A DNA stretch of 62,000 nt from Phoronis australis (GCA_002633005.1 NMRA01000294.1:116948-178947), one strand, 5' to 3'; shown: positions 12,346 through 24,997, counted from the first letter of the stretch. Program-made: numbers and translations. The notes: generated from the letters alone by a model not told the origin.

Positions 12346-15300
12346 CTAGAATCAGTAAAAATGGTTTCTTCTAGTTTAATTTCATGTCGGAGATAACTGC
12401 CAGCTTTAAGGTTTCAATATAATTAGAACCAAAATCAAACGACTCGAATTCCGGGTATGAATCAGGCGTACCTCCTTAGACGCGAGGAGTTCGCGAGCTC
12501 ATAAATATTGCCATGTGGTGGTCACATATTCGCGAGATTTTTTTTGTCTGTGGCGGCCAACTCAGCCCCTATTAGACCTGATCATAACGAAACTCAGGCT
12601 TGATAAGACGATTCACTGAAACGTTGGCTTTGCCCTCGTTCAAATCGACTTGCATATAACAGTTATCATCACATATATGTTGACTAACATATCTAGATAT
12701 ACAACGAACTCTTTAACATAGTCATTTACTTGAACCGTCTGCTGATGTGTTAGCGACGACAACGCAGATTTTTGCAGAGCACCGGGCACGGAAAAACTCT
12801 GTGCTCACGCCGGCATGGCAATTATTTTTATCCAGGCATACCTTTTGCGTACAGGCTCGAGAATGAACGTCGGTCAGCCATGGTCCTAAAGTACTTGAAT
12901 ACTTCTTGAAAGTGAACAAACATTTGTTTTCAAGACTAGCCAATTTTTCAGAAATTTTCTAAAGACTTTGGAACTATTCAATCGCTTGCCGACGATGCTC
13001 AGACTTGCAATACTTTCTTGCTTCAAAATGCAAAATGTATTTTTCGGTGTAGGAGGTTTTTTATATTAACAACAGAGTAACACGGCCAACCGAAGCCGCT
13101 GAATTGTTTATGAACAAATATTTCGCATATGTTTAACTAGTTTTCATTCATGGTTGCTCCAATCTTGTGAGGGTAGATGGGGATTACAGGGAATTTCGTT
13201 TTATTGAACTGGGTGAAAAGATTGTTGATAATACCTGTCAATAGACCGAAACCGGAAATACCATTCCAATAAAAACTATTGCTGCAAAGACAATAACGTT
13301 TTTTTTTAGTAACGGCGAAGGAGGCTAAAGGAAAAACACAACCCCCCCGTCGGAAGAATTTACGTGTGTGATGTACATGTACAGTAGTTATCAAAATAAA
13401 CTGGACAGATTTCGACACCAATCTGCCTGACTCCATCAAACTTTGGTGAACTTGTTGAATTTCTGTTGCAGTAAGACTTTCGCGGGACGTCATTGTAATT
13501 AGCCGCTAGTTTCTTATTTTTATAAATAGCCTCGAGTTAGAGGTGGCAATTTCGAAGAAAAATGTTTGAAGCGGTACTTGTCGAGATTTTGCCGGGATTT
13601 AGCCAAGATTGAAAAGAATTCCAGACGAATTGAACTGATGTCGTGTGGTGCGGTTTAATGCGTCGATACTTAGGCGAAATTTGACATAGTCCACTACTTT
13701 TGAAAACTACTGTAGCATTTCGCTTCCACGTTCATCAACCTTATCAACGAATACTTACTATATTTTGCGCTGGTACCATATGCCAGCTTGGCGTCGTGTA
13801 GTGAACCGCAAGTCTGCTGCTCTTGTAGCCAGTATGTACACGGGCTACACCTTTGTCTGTAAGCATTTCCTGCCGCGCATTGATAGAAGTAGGAAACGTC
13901 AAACGGGTCTTCATAGTACATTCGACCTTGACGCACGGTCAAACAATGATTACACCAACCTGCGAGAAAAAAGTTGTTTGAATAAAATAAAAATGCAGTC
14001 TACGAGTCTAAATCCATCTCAAGGATATGTCTCTAATGTGATAAAGTCCACAGTTACGCTACTGCAAAATGCCCATATTCGTGTACGTGCAGTCTAATTG
14101 CAAAAGGGGCCCCATGCACCCAATGGTTATATTAAATCTATGAACTACATTATTGAAATCCTCACGTTATTTACTTAACAATTTGTGTTCTTCTCACGAC
14201 GAAACTTTATCTGTCGCGATTCTTTTTTCCAACATGACAAGCTTGAAAATCATTGGGCCAGAAATATCTGATATCGCTGGAGACTATTAAACCAGCAGAC
14301 CAATAAGTTTTTATAGGACCATACTGACAAATCTGTGTATTTTGTCAAATATCTGCAAAGCTATACATTTTAGCCAAGTGAAATTAATATTTTCTGAAAG
14401 TAGAGTGACTGTAGATTGTGGTGCCTGACTTTTTATCTATTGGGTCACGTGACCATGTTTTTTTCAGTAACAATTAGGAAAAACAAAAGTACAGCGATAG
14501 AAAAACTGCGATGTCAATAACATGGTCCAATTTCATTTAATATCATTACTGCTTCATATAACTGTTCAAGTTTGGATCTCAAAAAGATTGTAACAGTTTT
14601 ATAAAATATCATCTCATTTTCGTTTTGCGCAAATTTAAATCTGTATAATTACAAACAGAACACAGTTATGTTTTGATAGCCTCCCACGCAAAATTGGAAC
14701 ATTCTAAAAACAACTCCTGGCAGATTTTGTAAACTATAGATACAACATACAGTAGTATCCGAAAAAAATCATATGCATTCCATAAACCATTTCTGCGATA
14801 TGATATACCGAAGTTAGGCAAACTTCAGTGGACACTTTTTTCTATAGGGTCCTACATGTATGTGGTTTCAAGTGTAGGTCTATGTGCGACAAATACACTT
14901 GATGGGGAAGCTTTGTGATAAAAGATGAACTTGCACAGTTCTTACGACAGATCAAGTCTCTCCGTCAGCTTTACTATNATTTACGTGTGTGATGTACAGT
15001 AGTAATCAAAATAAACTGGACAGATTTCGACACCAATCTGCCTGACTTCATCAAACTTTGGTGAACTTGTTGAATTTCTGTTGCAGGCAGTAAGACTTTC
15101 GCGTGACGTCATTGTGCTTAGCCGCTAGTTTCTTATTTTTATGAATAGCCTCGAGTTAGAGGTGGCAATTTCGAAGAAAAATGTTTGAAGCGGTACTTGT
15201 CGAGATTTTGCCGGGATTTAGCCAAGATTGAAAAGAATTCCAGACGAAATGAACTGATGTCGTGTGGTGCGGTTTAGTGCGTCGATACTTTGGCGAAATT

Positions 15301-18300
15301 TGACATAGTCCACTACTTTTGAAAACTTCTGTAGCATTTCGCTTCCACGTTCATCAACCTTATCAACGAATACTTACTATATTTTGCGCTGGTACCATAT
15401 GCCAGCTTGGCGTCGTGTAGTGAACCGCAAGTCTGCTGCTCTTGTAGCCAGTATGTACACGTGCTACACCTTTGTCTGTAAGCATTTCCTGCCGCGCATT
15501 GATAGAAGTAGGAAACGTCAAACGGGTCTTCATAGTACATTCAACCTTGACGCACGGTCAAACAATGATTACACCAACCTGCGAGAAAAAAGTTGTTTGA
15601 ATAAAATAAAAATGCAGTCTACGAGTCTAAACCCATCTCAAGGATATGTCTCTAATGTGATAAAGTCCACAGTTACGCTACTGCAAAATGCCCATATTCG
15701 TGTACGTGCAGTCTAATTGCAAAAGGGGCCCCATACACCCAATGGTTATATTAAATCTATGAACTACATTATTGAAATCCTCACGTTATTTACTTAACAA
15801 TTTATGTTCTTCTCACGACGAAACTTTATCTGTCGCGATTCTTTTTTCCAACATGACAAGTTTGAAAATCATTGGGCCAGAAATATCTGATATCGCTGGA
15901 GACTATTAAACCAGCAGACCAATAAGTTTTTATAGGACCATACTGACAAATCTGTGTATTTTTTCAAATATCTGCAAAGCTATACATTTTAGCCAAGTGA
16001 AATTAATATTTTCTGAAAGTAGAGTGACTGTAGATTGTGGTGCCTGACTTTTTATCTATTAGGTCACGTGACCATGTTTTTTCAGTAACAATTAGGAAAA
16101 ACAAAAGTACAGCGATAGAAAAACTGCGATGTCAATAACATGGTCCAATTTTATTTAATATCATTACTGCTTCATATAACTGTTCAAGTTTGGATCTCAA
16201 AAAGATTGTAACAGTTTTATAAAATATCATCTCATTTTCGTTTTGCGCAAATTTAAATCTGCATAATTACAAACAGAACACAGTTATGTTTTGATAGCCT
16301 CCCACGCAAAATTGGAACACTCTAAAAACAACTCCTGGCAGTTTTTGTAAACTATAGATACAACATACAGTAGTATCCGAAAAAAATCATATGCATTCCA
16401 TAAACCATTTCTGCGATATGATATCCCGAAGTTAGGCAAACTTCAGTGGACACTTTTTTCTGTAGGGTCCTACATGTATGTGGTTTCAAGTGTAGGTCTA
16501 TGTGCGACAAATACACTCGATGGGGAAGCTTTGTGATAAAAGATGAACTTGCACAGTTCTTACGACAGATCAAGTCTCTCCGTCAGCTTTACTATTACAG
16601 TGCTTACATGTGACCTGCACTATATTACTATTCAACATATCCATCACTTCTAGTTATTGTAACAGTGCTTAAATGTGACCTGCACTATATACTATTCAAC
16701 ATATCCATCACTTCTAATTATTGTAACAGTGCTTATATGTGACCTGCACTATATACCATTCAACATATCCATCACTTCTAGTTATTGTAACAGTGCTTAT
16801 ATGTGACCTGCACTATATACTATTCAACATATCCATCCCTTCTAGTTATTGTAACAGTGCTTACATGTGAGCTGCACTATATACTATTCAACATATCCAT
16901 CACTTCTAGTTATTGTAACAGTGCTTATATGTGACCTGCACTATATACTATTCAACATATCCATCACTTCTAGTTATTGTAACAGTGCTTATATGTGACC
17001 TGCACTATATACTATTCAACATATCCATCTCTTCTTGTTATTGTAACTCATCTAGTTATCCAATAACGCAATTAAGTTGAAACATAAATCAAATTTAATT
17101 TTAGTTGACTATCTTTCTTCAGAGAAATACTGTAAACATTGAAAAAAATTCGATATTCAGAATCCAACTTTAAATGCAATGTATATGGCATTTCTAACTT
17201 TTTCTTCTTTGTGTGCGCACTAGTTAAATTATAATTAGCCTGTGTTCAATGCTTTGAATTATCTTGAACAGATTCGTAAACAAATGAAAAAGTACGACTT
17301 TTAGCCGGAAGTAAAACTGTACGTGACAACTGTGTTGTTATACAATAGTTTCTATCAAAATACTGATATCGCAGAGGCACATGGGGTGGAGAGAAATTTG
17401 GCTGAGATTTCAAAAGAACGTATGAGTAAAAGTTAAGGTATTGGCTTTAAAAATTGTTTAAGCGGAATTTGACGAGTTACCAATACAGCATCAACAGAAT
17501 GGCTGTGAAATGAAAACATACTCCTTGTAGGTGTACTCATTCGACCTGCCCCATACATGTATGTGTCTTAAAATAAAAAACCTGCTCACATGAACGAGTC
17601 TTATAAGCGTATAGGCTAAAATCGATCTAAATGCTTTTATACATTTATCGTGTCAATTAGCCGTGCAGTTCATTTTTCAGCCTGCTAATGGGGTCTATGT
17701 ACCTATGTATGCAGGCTCACAGGGAACAATAGGTTTCATTTTCAAGTTGTGTTTTATGATGAGATAACCGACGGATGTTTACAAATATTAATACGTCGCA
17801 AAAGACTCTGAGGTGGTATTCTATTCCATGCAGTAAGTACGGGTTGCGGCTTTAAAACCTCAGCACGGAATTCTTCTATTCGAGGAGGAGTCCAAAAAGT
17901 GTCCACCAGAGGACGCTAGCAGCAAAAGGGGTGTTGCAGTGCGTATTCTCTAATATTAATAATGTGCACTGTGCGCATGAAATGATGGCGAAATTATTCT
18001 CTTTTCACCATTTTGGAGGCCAATAAATATCGTGCTTCATCAAAGAAGGCTTCCCTGTGAATAAGGTATATTTACAGACAAGAGTTTCGCAAGATTTGGT
18101 GATTTTCTTCACAGTTCATCAATGATTTGACACATCGCAACAATCCACAGGCCCTAATGAGGGATCACGTGATATGACTTGCAACGTAGTTAGTAAGTGA
18201 TAACTCAGTCAGCTATGTTGGAAACTGCTATAGAGTGCCACTGAATCTCAATCCCATGAAGGTTCCTTATTAACTATATCAATGGGAAAGCCTATTTACT

Positions 18301-21300
18301 GCCGCTTCTAAGGGTCTGTTAATTGGCTGCTGTATTCCCCTATTTCTCTTATATCCTCTGACTTTGTGAGAGCACGATGTTTCTCTGCCCTGGTGCATCC
18401 CCGCGGGCACTATGCCCGGCCCCGTGACGATTTTCCCCGATTCTTCTGTTCTTCCAGACCCAGTACAAGGTATTTTACCCCGCCTCTATTTTCGAAAACC
18501 ATTAATCAAAATGCGATTGCCTGTTATGTTTTATGAACTGAACACATGTACATGAACTTTTCAGGCGCAAACACGCGGAATGATGGGCATGGACACTTTT
18601 TCTGAAACTATTTTTGATGCCATTTTGTCTCTCAAGGGGTCATACACCTAACCTGCATTAAAATATGTTCCTTCAAACGTAAAGTGTAAACACTGAATTA
18701 AAGAGTACAGAGAAGATCGGGAAGGAGAAGAAAGGACAGGGGAACGCTGGGACGCGGAAAACAGGGCCGGGAGAACATAGGGTCGGGGTAACATACAGTA
18801 GGACCAAGGAGTACAGTTCCGGTGGAACATAGGGGCAGCGGAACATAGAGTTGGAGAACATTGGACTGGGATATCACTGGGACGAGGAACACTGAGCCAG
18901 ACAGACGTAGCGAGGTCGGAAGTAAAATAGAGACGGGGAAAAGATGCATACATGTATCCAGTTGATATAATCTCTGACAAAGACCAATGACACCAAAGAT
19001 GAAGATACCTAACTAAATTAGCTCTGCCACTGCATACATGTAAGTATTAGCTATATCATAGTCAACTGAGTATCTCTGACTAGGAGACTATCATGACCAA
19101 CTGAGTACCTCTAACTAGGAGACTATCATGACCAACTGAGCACCTCTGACTAGGAGACGCTCGTGACCAACTGAGTACCTCTGACTAGGAGACTCTCGTG
19201 ACCAACGGAGTACCTCTGACTAGGAGACTCTCGTGACCAACTGAGTACCTCTGACTAGGAGACTCTCGTGACCAACTGAGTACCTCTGACTAGCAGACTA
19301 TCATGCCTGCATAAATTTACTAAAGCAATGATAAATATTTCAGTTGCTTCTTAATTTACTTGAACTTATGCTCTAAAATCGAGCCATTGCATTCTATTGC
19401 TTGCTTCAGAGGCATGTCTGCCAAGAATTGTACAATGAGACACTTAGCTTGCCGCAAACTCCAACTGCTGCCTGATGTTTTGGTTATTGGCCTAATTGTG
19501 TTGATCAACCAGCAGATGTAATGAGGAACATATCAGAACATTAAACAAACGACTTACGTTGTTAACTTTACATTTCTTGAGCTATTTTTTAAAATTCAAA
19601 AACCAAATCGCTTGTGCTTTTCACGAACTATTCAAATATACTATTTACAAAGTTTCAAAACGAAACTTTAGAAATACTGTTGTCGCCCCCAATGTGTTTA
19701 TGATGCTGTCTCATTTTCTGGAGAACGTTTTCATCAGCAGCACAAGACGATTTAGTTAACCACAACATGGTGTTTTTGATCCAAACCTGCAGATTATGCG
19801 GTGTGCAAACCGGTCAAGTTGCCCAATCTCGACTGGTTTGGGTGTCATCGTAGGATTCTTTTCATGTAATCCGGCTAATCTCAAGTTAATCGTAAATTTA
19901 GACGTGAAGTGAAAAGGGTCCTCGTAAATATGTCTATATTTTTACTTTTCATTCTTTTTTTCATAAACTACACTTACGTAACGGGTCAAAAGTTGCTTGG
20001 TTGCAATTTTCGTCTTGCCCGGGAACACAACATTTGATGCGTGTAATAGCTGAAATGACAGAGGATGGAATGTTACACGCGTCATATGGAAACGGTGTTA
20101 CGTGTGTGTTAGGGAATAAATGGGTACTGTGGACTCACTGCTTTATGTATGTTAGAGAACGAAACCAAGAGTGGGTGAAAATCAATGTAGCGATGAGAAG
20201 ATCTGTTGCACTGCGACTCCTGCATCGGCTACATGATCACAGTCAGAACAATACATTTTTCACATAATGCATGTTATGATTCTATAATCGTACACTTTGC
20301 ACTATAATTAAAGGTATTCCCGTCACTCTCTAGAACGATCGCTCAATTAATATTATTGACCTGTTTCGTTGGAAAATTAGCAAACGCAGACAGTCGATGG
20401 CCTTTGTTACCGAAACAAATCGCGTGCTATGTAAAAATAACGAGTATTTAGGAAACAGCGTGTCAGTTAACCACTTAAAAATAGCAATACACGTGAAATC
20501 ATTCAAACAATTCTTGAACTAACGATCACGCCATCACGCATCTGCATGTTTGTAACACTACGTACATCCTTTTGTCGTTCCTCCATCATTCATCGGTAGC
20601 TATCTACATGGTTTGCACACGTGCATGTATTCAACCATTTCCCGCCTGTTCATCTGTTCATCCATGGATCCATCCATCCATCCATCCACCCATCCACCCA
20701 TGCATTCATCCATCCANCCACCACTCCACATATCCATCCATCCATCCATCCACCCATCCACCCACCCATCCATCCCCCATCTGCCCATCCATCCTTCCAT
20801 CCATCCATCCATCCATCCATCCATCTCTATATTTCTCTGACTGTCTTTCCGTCTCTTTTATCAGCCTTCATCCATCTACGGATTCTTTGTTGAAAATATC
20901 TGAACTTTGGATGTAAATGGTGTCTCAAAATTATTCGATACATTTTTCTTTAATTTACAAAAACAATTTAAGTGACTTCGTGACGTGAAAACGATGAGTA
21001 AAAGTTTTGTCGACAATTCAAAACTTGCGAAAGCGTTTTGTACACCAACATTTATCCGAGTTATTCTCATTTAAGATTTGCCTCATAAGTCTTAGACGCT
21101 CTGCATTTCTTAAAAACATGATCAGCTGGGCCCGGGGTCTAAGCTTTCTACTCGAAATCGAATTCGAAATTATTTTTGTCATTTTCTGTTTTACTTTTGT
21201 GCAAAATCAATATAAGTGTCTATTAGCTCGTTCTCGAATGCATTATGGTTTGTGCATGCACGAACCCAACCTAAAATACAGGGGGAGGGGTGGCTCGAAT

Positions 21301-22018
21301 TGTTGACAGTGTGAACCTTTTGCAAACGAAAAAAGCGCGGGACTAAAAAAGGGGTACCACGTTCAGAGCTATGGATTGTGCATTCGTGCCTTTTTAGTAG
21401 ACTTTTGTCTCGTTTTCTCGGACTTTCTGTTTACCTGAGGCGGACCTTTTTGCCCACTACGCCAAATGGAGGGCTCCTTCGAGCCCCTCGAGCCCCCCGA
21501 GTGGACACATGTTGTGTATACATGTATGTGAGTTTCGTGGCCGAGTTTGTCATTGATGAGCCCGGTGTCCGTGCTACAAATTCGACATTTCGAGTAAAAA
21601 CTCGCAATTTCGAGTTCAGTATCGAAATTTTAGCCTTAATTTTGGCGTCATCAATTGCAAACTTGGATTAAAAAATTATCCACGTAAGCCACTAATTACT
21701 CAACCACAAAATACCAGGCATTTATCATGAGCTCACTCAAAATACCAGACATTTATAATGAGCTCGCACAAAAACCAGACATTTATCATGAGCTCGCACA
21801 AAATACCTGACCTACACTGTATATCTTGATCTCGCACAAAATAGAATTGAAAATGACAAAAACAGTTTCGAGTTCGTTTTTGAGGAAAAATAGATTCCGG
21901 ATCCTGATTTACTAACGTTCATTAAGCTAAACTATACAATTAAGGACTGATAGTGTAAGAGTGTAATTAGATACCTACCGAGGGCAGCCAGGAAACTTAC
22001 TATAGTAAGTTCTTGCAT
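12118..22018 (-). CDS. mosaic chitin-binding secreted protein gene (partial model)
   Basis: Six candidate minus-strand exons can be placed: 22018-21979 (possible signal peptide), 20049-19978, 15578-15378, 13959-13759, 12885-12730 and 12345-12118. After the first, every exon begins with two bases completing a codon and ends one base into a codon. All are therefore symmetric phase 1-1 modules, the usual architecture of shuffled extracellular domains. The 13.9/15.5-kb exons and the 12.2-kb exon are Cys- and Tyr-rich in the manner of CBM14/peritrophin-A chitin-binding domains; the 20.0-kb exon has a CC-containing motif. The product is inferred to be secreted and chitin- or matrix-associated. Exons are probably missing from this model, the 3' end was not found, and one of the two peritrophin exons may be an assembly duplicate. 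Confidence 0.5.
12730..12885 (-). CDS. Cys-rich candidate exon (51 codons, phase 1-1)
   Basis: A minus-strand ...TACTTTAG acceptor opens a 156-bp frame that ends at a GTAAAT donor. Phases are 1 in and 1 out, agreeing with the exons on both sides. The translation includes [19 protein letters not shown] and later RCSAKIC, giving five Cys in about 50 residues. I cannot assign a domain. Support comes from phase agreement, Cys content and position between two peritrophin-like exons. Confidence 0.42.
13759..13959 (-). CDS. peritrophin/CBM14-like chitin-binding exon, copy A
   Basis: The minus-strand acceptor is a T-rich tract ending TTTTTTCTCGCAG and the donor is GTAAGTATTC; length is 201 bp, phase 1 to 1. 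The translation starts [20 protein letters not shown] and continues [20 protein letters not shown], then QQTCG. The G-x-Y-Y-x-D-P-x-D...F-Y-Q-C-x-x-G-x-A-Y...C pattern is that of chitin-binding type-2 (peritrophin-A) domains, which bind chitin through aromatic residues held by disulphides. This copy has Pro in RCSPC where the 15.4-kb copy has Thr. Confidence 0.75.
15378..15578 (-). CDS. peritrophin/CBM14-like chitin-binding exon, copy B
   Basis: Same length, splice signals and phase as 13759-13959; it lies in the second 1.6-kb copy. The protein is the same apart from RCSTC in place of RCSPC. The frame, splice sites and all Cys are intact in both copies. This fits two alleles of one exon, or a very recent duplication adding a second chitin-binding module. 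Confidence 0.72.
16597..17047. repeat. 64-bp minisatellite, 7 copies
   Basis: Units begin near 16598, 16662, 16726, 16790, 16854, 16918 and 16982, an exact 64-bp period. The core reads ACAGTGCTTATATGTGACCT, then a segment containing CACTATATACTATTCAACAT. Units differ by single substitutions. The array starts at the end of the second 1.6-kb copy. Confidence 0.92.
17048..18660. other. non-genic sequence (probable intron)
   Basis: About 1.6 kb with no supported exon. If the minus-strand chitin-binding model is right, this lies in the intron between its 20.0-kb and 15.5-kb exons. Nothing else stands out. Confidence 0.4.
18700..18905. repeat. degenerate G-rich short tandem repeat
   Basis: Loosely repeated units of roughly 20 bases with GGAACATAGGG / GGGGTAACATA-type cores. 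Several overlapping minus-strand frames exist only because of the repeat. Confidence 0.6.
19056..19304. repeat. 35-bp minisatellite, about 7 copies
   Basis: The unit contains GACCAACTGAGTACCTCTGA followed by CTAGGAGACTCTCGT. There are about seven tandem copies; the left copies carry TATCAT in place of TCTCGT. Confidence 0.9.
19978..20049 (-). CDS. small double-Cys exon (23 codons, phase 1-1)
   Basis: The minus strand has a TCTGTCATTTCAG acceptor and a GTAAGTG donor around a 72-bp exon with phase 1 at both ends. The translation includes [23 protein letters not shown]-x-x-G-(K/Q/R)-D-x-x-C start is seen in somatomedin-B-like modules and in Cys-rich modules of ZP-type invertebrate proteins, often split by an intron. 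The partner half was not found. The open frame on the other strand (20001-20267) is antisense to this and shows no splice or domain support. Confidence 0.5.
20660..20825. repeat. (ATCC)n microsatellite interrupted by a single N
   Basis: Tetranucleotide ATCC/ACCC repeats run from about 20660 to 20825, with an N at 20717. The several long frames here (Ile/His/Pro/Ser or Met/Asp/Gly/Trp repeats) are translations of the microsatellite. Confidence 0.93.
20826..21704. other. non-genic sequence (probable intron)
   Basis: No supported exon. Around 21590-21625 the words TTTCGAGT and AATTTCGAG recur with no clear period. Confidence 0.4.
21705..21840. repeat. 31-32-bp tandem repeat, about 4 copies
   Basis: Units start CAAAATACCAG.CATTTAT and continue CATGAGCTCGCA. 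The first three are close; the fourth is diverged. Confidence 0.8.
21979..22018 (-). CDS. candidate signal-peptide first exon of the chitin-binding gene
   Basis: On the minus strand an ATG at 22018 opens [13 protein letters not shown], a short hydrophobic stretch like a secretory signal. One base into the next codon is a good GTAGGT donor at 21978, so the exon ends in phase 1, the phase required by the following modules. The frame is open upstream too, so the true start could be further 5'. No experimental support is visible. Confidence 0.38.
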
Positions 22019-24460
22019 GTTATTTGATGAATACTTTGCAGAGCAATAATCGGCTGCGATTATACCTTTAAAAGGAATAGATGAAATGAAATATAACTGC
22101 AGAATTGGACTTGCACTGTGAATTTTAGTTATACCATGTCTAATTACTCTAATATTACTCATTCTATTAAGAGCGTAAATAAATAACTATTTTACGTATG
22201 GCGGCAACTGTCTTCAATGTTTGAATTAATACAACTGTGTTTCAATGGCGGTGCGTTTCCATGGATGTTCCTGCCGAAAAATGCCACAATTAAACAGTTC
22301 TTTGAACTGTTTCAAACAAAACCAGACTTTTGAGAATACAAGTCACCGTTTTTGATCATTGAGGATCTCAGTGTTCGTGTAACGACTAAACAAACTGGCT
22401 TCGCACTTACCGTGCTGTCCTCAGCAAAATGAAAAGTGGCCCAATGTTCGACTCATGTAACTAAGACTCCCTTTTTATGGTACCGCCTAACCCATTATAT
22501 GTTTATTGGCGAGACATGTGGCTGTGCCCCAGTGTAACATATGGAATTGTAAGTGCCTTTAAAAAGCACCCTTTTATTGTTCAATGTGACAGATAATTCT
22601 GTCGTAAAATTTTATTTGTCAGAAATGGAAAAATGATCGCATGTGCCCAGTTTTCAATGATTTTAAACTTTGGTTTTGGCAACCGTCTCGTTGGTGAGGA
22701 AGGTTTATACCACGTAAACATGTATTAAAACATTGTTTGACGTATCAAGACGGCGTCATTGAATATAACGTATTTTAATGATTAATGTGGTTACATTTTG
22801 CATCACGAAAACAATGTTTGACTTCAATTACTAACCGTGACATTGTGTCTTATTCAATTTGGATATCATTCAGACAAAGCAGGCTCCACAAGATGGCTTG
22901 TCATGTCGTCTTTATTATTATTATCATTGTATCATTGTAGAATTTATTTAACGAGGATAAATTATCAATATACAAAACATGCTTAGCAAGAACTAAAATA
23001 CAGCACGGTCCTCAATGTGATTAAATGAATAAGTAAATTACGTCAATAAATAAACTGAATTTGTATTAATTAAATCAGAGATGATTTCACCTTAATATGC
23101 AAGGTTATAATTTTAAGTAAATTCAAATAAAATGGAAGACAGCATGGCCTTAAAGACTAAGGAAAAATGATACTACGCACATATATTCACTTGCCTTGTT
23201 GTCTTCTTCTCACAAATTATTACTTTTCAAGCAATTAACGTACATTTCTCGGTGATCCCTCGACTCCCGGCCATTTTTGTATTCACTTGAGAAGTTCACA
23301 TATGGACTGAGCCGTGAATTGTATTATACCGTTCACACGGTGGTCCGATATTCAGTACTATATGTTTCAATTAACTCGTGGGATGCCTCACTTAAAAAAT
23401 AACGGGTAGCTAACTTGACAATGTGTTTTTGAGAGTGTGTGATTGTTTGGAATAAGAAAGTTTCAAGACAGAGAACGAGTGAAAATGCACTGTAAAACAC
23501 ATTTATGGACTCCGTGAGTTACGCTATTTAATTAGCAGTGGGTATACGTGGTTGGGTTGTTCGATGTGGACATTTCCATATCCTAAAGGACATGCGCTTG
23601 ATCGAACGGTGTAATGTACTCTTGTGTCTCTTGTCAACCGAGCAATTGTTGGTCGTGCATAACCGGCGTCATTCATGTACATGGTTCATTCTTCATCGTT
23701 ATTCTGAAACCTTGTGGTCAGTAGTTGAACAAGTTGTCTAACTAGTTAGCACAAGAATACAGTACAACCCCTAGGTTGAGAATTACATACTGCAACAAAA
23801 TCGATGAGTACAGGCCGTCTTCCATTCGCTCCATGATGTCCATGTAAAAACTACTTAGCTATTGATGTCGCGAAGCAACGCATTCGCAGTTGCGTAGAAT
23901 GTACGTCGCCCACAGCGGTTACTTCACGTGTGTGCTGGGCGTCAAGAATGACTCATGGAAATGCAAATCGTCAAACACCTTTACATCAATGCGGACCAGA
24001 CTAAAAATTTTGTGACCCTTACAGTTTTTTGATAGAGAAACCCGTTTCTGTAATGAAGGTAAGTCGATTCCATAAAATTAATGAATTCCATATATGAATT
24101 TCGCCGTCCGGGTTCTAATCCGACAGATTGGCAGCCTGATACTGAGGCCACAGCTTTCTGGTGACCTTTGTACTGTAACTGCATCTTAGCCATGAGAACC
24201 TGAAACTTGTATTTACGGAAGCGTGGACCATGATTTTAATTTGGAGTTACTGCGAACGGGGTGTTATAGTGTATGTCTCGTGAAATCAGTATTAATTTCA
24301 TGATCGAATAAAACGTGAGCAGGCGACGACCTGGTGTGGAACAATGAATTTACAATCGGGTGGCGCCCGGAGGAAAACTATACGGGAGGCCGTCAGCTGA
24401 GGGCGGGAAATCAGTGACAGCCGCAAGGAGAGAGGGAGGGGGAAGGCACGAGAGAGAAAT
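22019..24460. other. non-genic sequence; possible 5' flank of the minus-strand gene
   Basis: No supported exon or repeat array. It is the likely upstream region of the chitin-binding gene if the 22.0-kb first exon is correct. I could not identify a convincing promoter element. Confidence 0.4.
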
Positions 24461-24469
24461 ATATATATG

Positions 24470-24533
<64 letters not shown>
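24461..24533. repeat. (AT)n-(GT)n microsatellite
   Basis: Alternating AT of about 20 bp passes into an uninterrupted (GT)n of about 50 bp. Such purine-pyrimidine alternation can form Z-DNA. The overlapping frames (poly-Thr-His, poly-Cys-Val) are repeat translations. Confidence 0.95.
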
Positions 24534-24534
<1 letters not shown>

Positions 24535-24938
24535 CATTGAAAAGTAAGCAGTTCTTGGCTTTAATTAGTTTGTACAACAAACATATTCAGCATGAGTACC
24601 TGTTTTGATACATCTGTGTCGACTTTTTGTGCCGTCTAGTCACGTAAAGTAGTCAACAAACTCGACAATTTCACTGACCGTCCTTTATAAGCATCGACCT
24701 GTGTACCTGGGTGGATGCCGGGAGTACTTTCATTGGTTTCTGTTACCTTTTCAGCTCTAGTCGTAGAACCACTTTCGACAACCTATCATTCTACATGCCA
24801 TGAGCGTTTCAACAAAACATTTTTGAGTGTTAAAATCATGATACAAGTTATTACGGAAACAAGTTAGATTTGGCCTAAATGAAAACTTTGGCCCTAAAGC
24901 AGATGTGTTTACGTAACTTTCGAAAAAGTACTCATAAG

Positions 24939-24997
24939 TGTGCGTGTGTGTGTGTGTGTGTGTGTGTTTGTGTGCGTGCGTGCGTGCGTGCGTGCGT
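24939..24997. repeat. (GT)n-(GCGT)n microsatellite
   Basis: A GT run with one T interruption is followed by five to six GCGT units. Frames here are repeat-derived. Confidence 0.95.

Larger units (their letters stand above)
13358..16595. repeat. 1.6-kb tandem duplication split by a single N (probable assembly artefact)
   Basis: Positions 13358-14977 (1,620 bp) and 14979-16595 (1,617 bp) are near-identical throughout, differing by scattered substitutions and tiny indels. The only base between them is the N at 14978. Copy 1 stops exactly where the 64-bp minisatellite begins after copy 2. The simplest reading is two haplotype contigs, one of which ended at the tandem array, placed side by side without merging. 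A real recent duplication cannot be excluded. Confidence 0.88.

Noticed and set aside
16594-17047. CRISPR-like array of 64-bp units
   Set aside because: The units are contiguous tandem copies with no unique spacers, in an animal genome; it is a minisatellite.
18648-18980. Three overlapping minus-strand Pro/Ser/Cys-rich frames
   Set aside because: They come from a degenerate G-rich tandem repeat and have no splice or domain support.
20001-20267. 88-residue plus-strand frame with good length
   Set aside because: It lies antisense to a phase-consistent minus-strand exon (19978-20049) and shows no domain or splice support of its own.
20572-20916. Long frames rich in His/Pro/Ser/Ile and, on the other strand, Met/Asp/Gly/Trp
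   Set aside because: They are translations of the (ATCC)n microsatellite; all frames of that repeat are open.
24298-24608. Poly-Thr-His and poly-Cys-Val frames on opposite strands
   Set aside because: They are translations of a (GT)n/(AC)n microsatellite.
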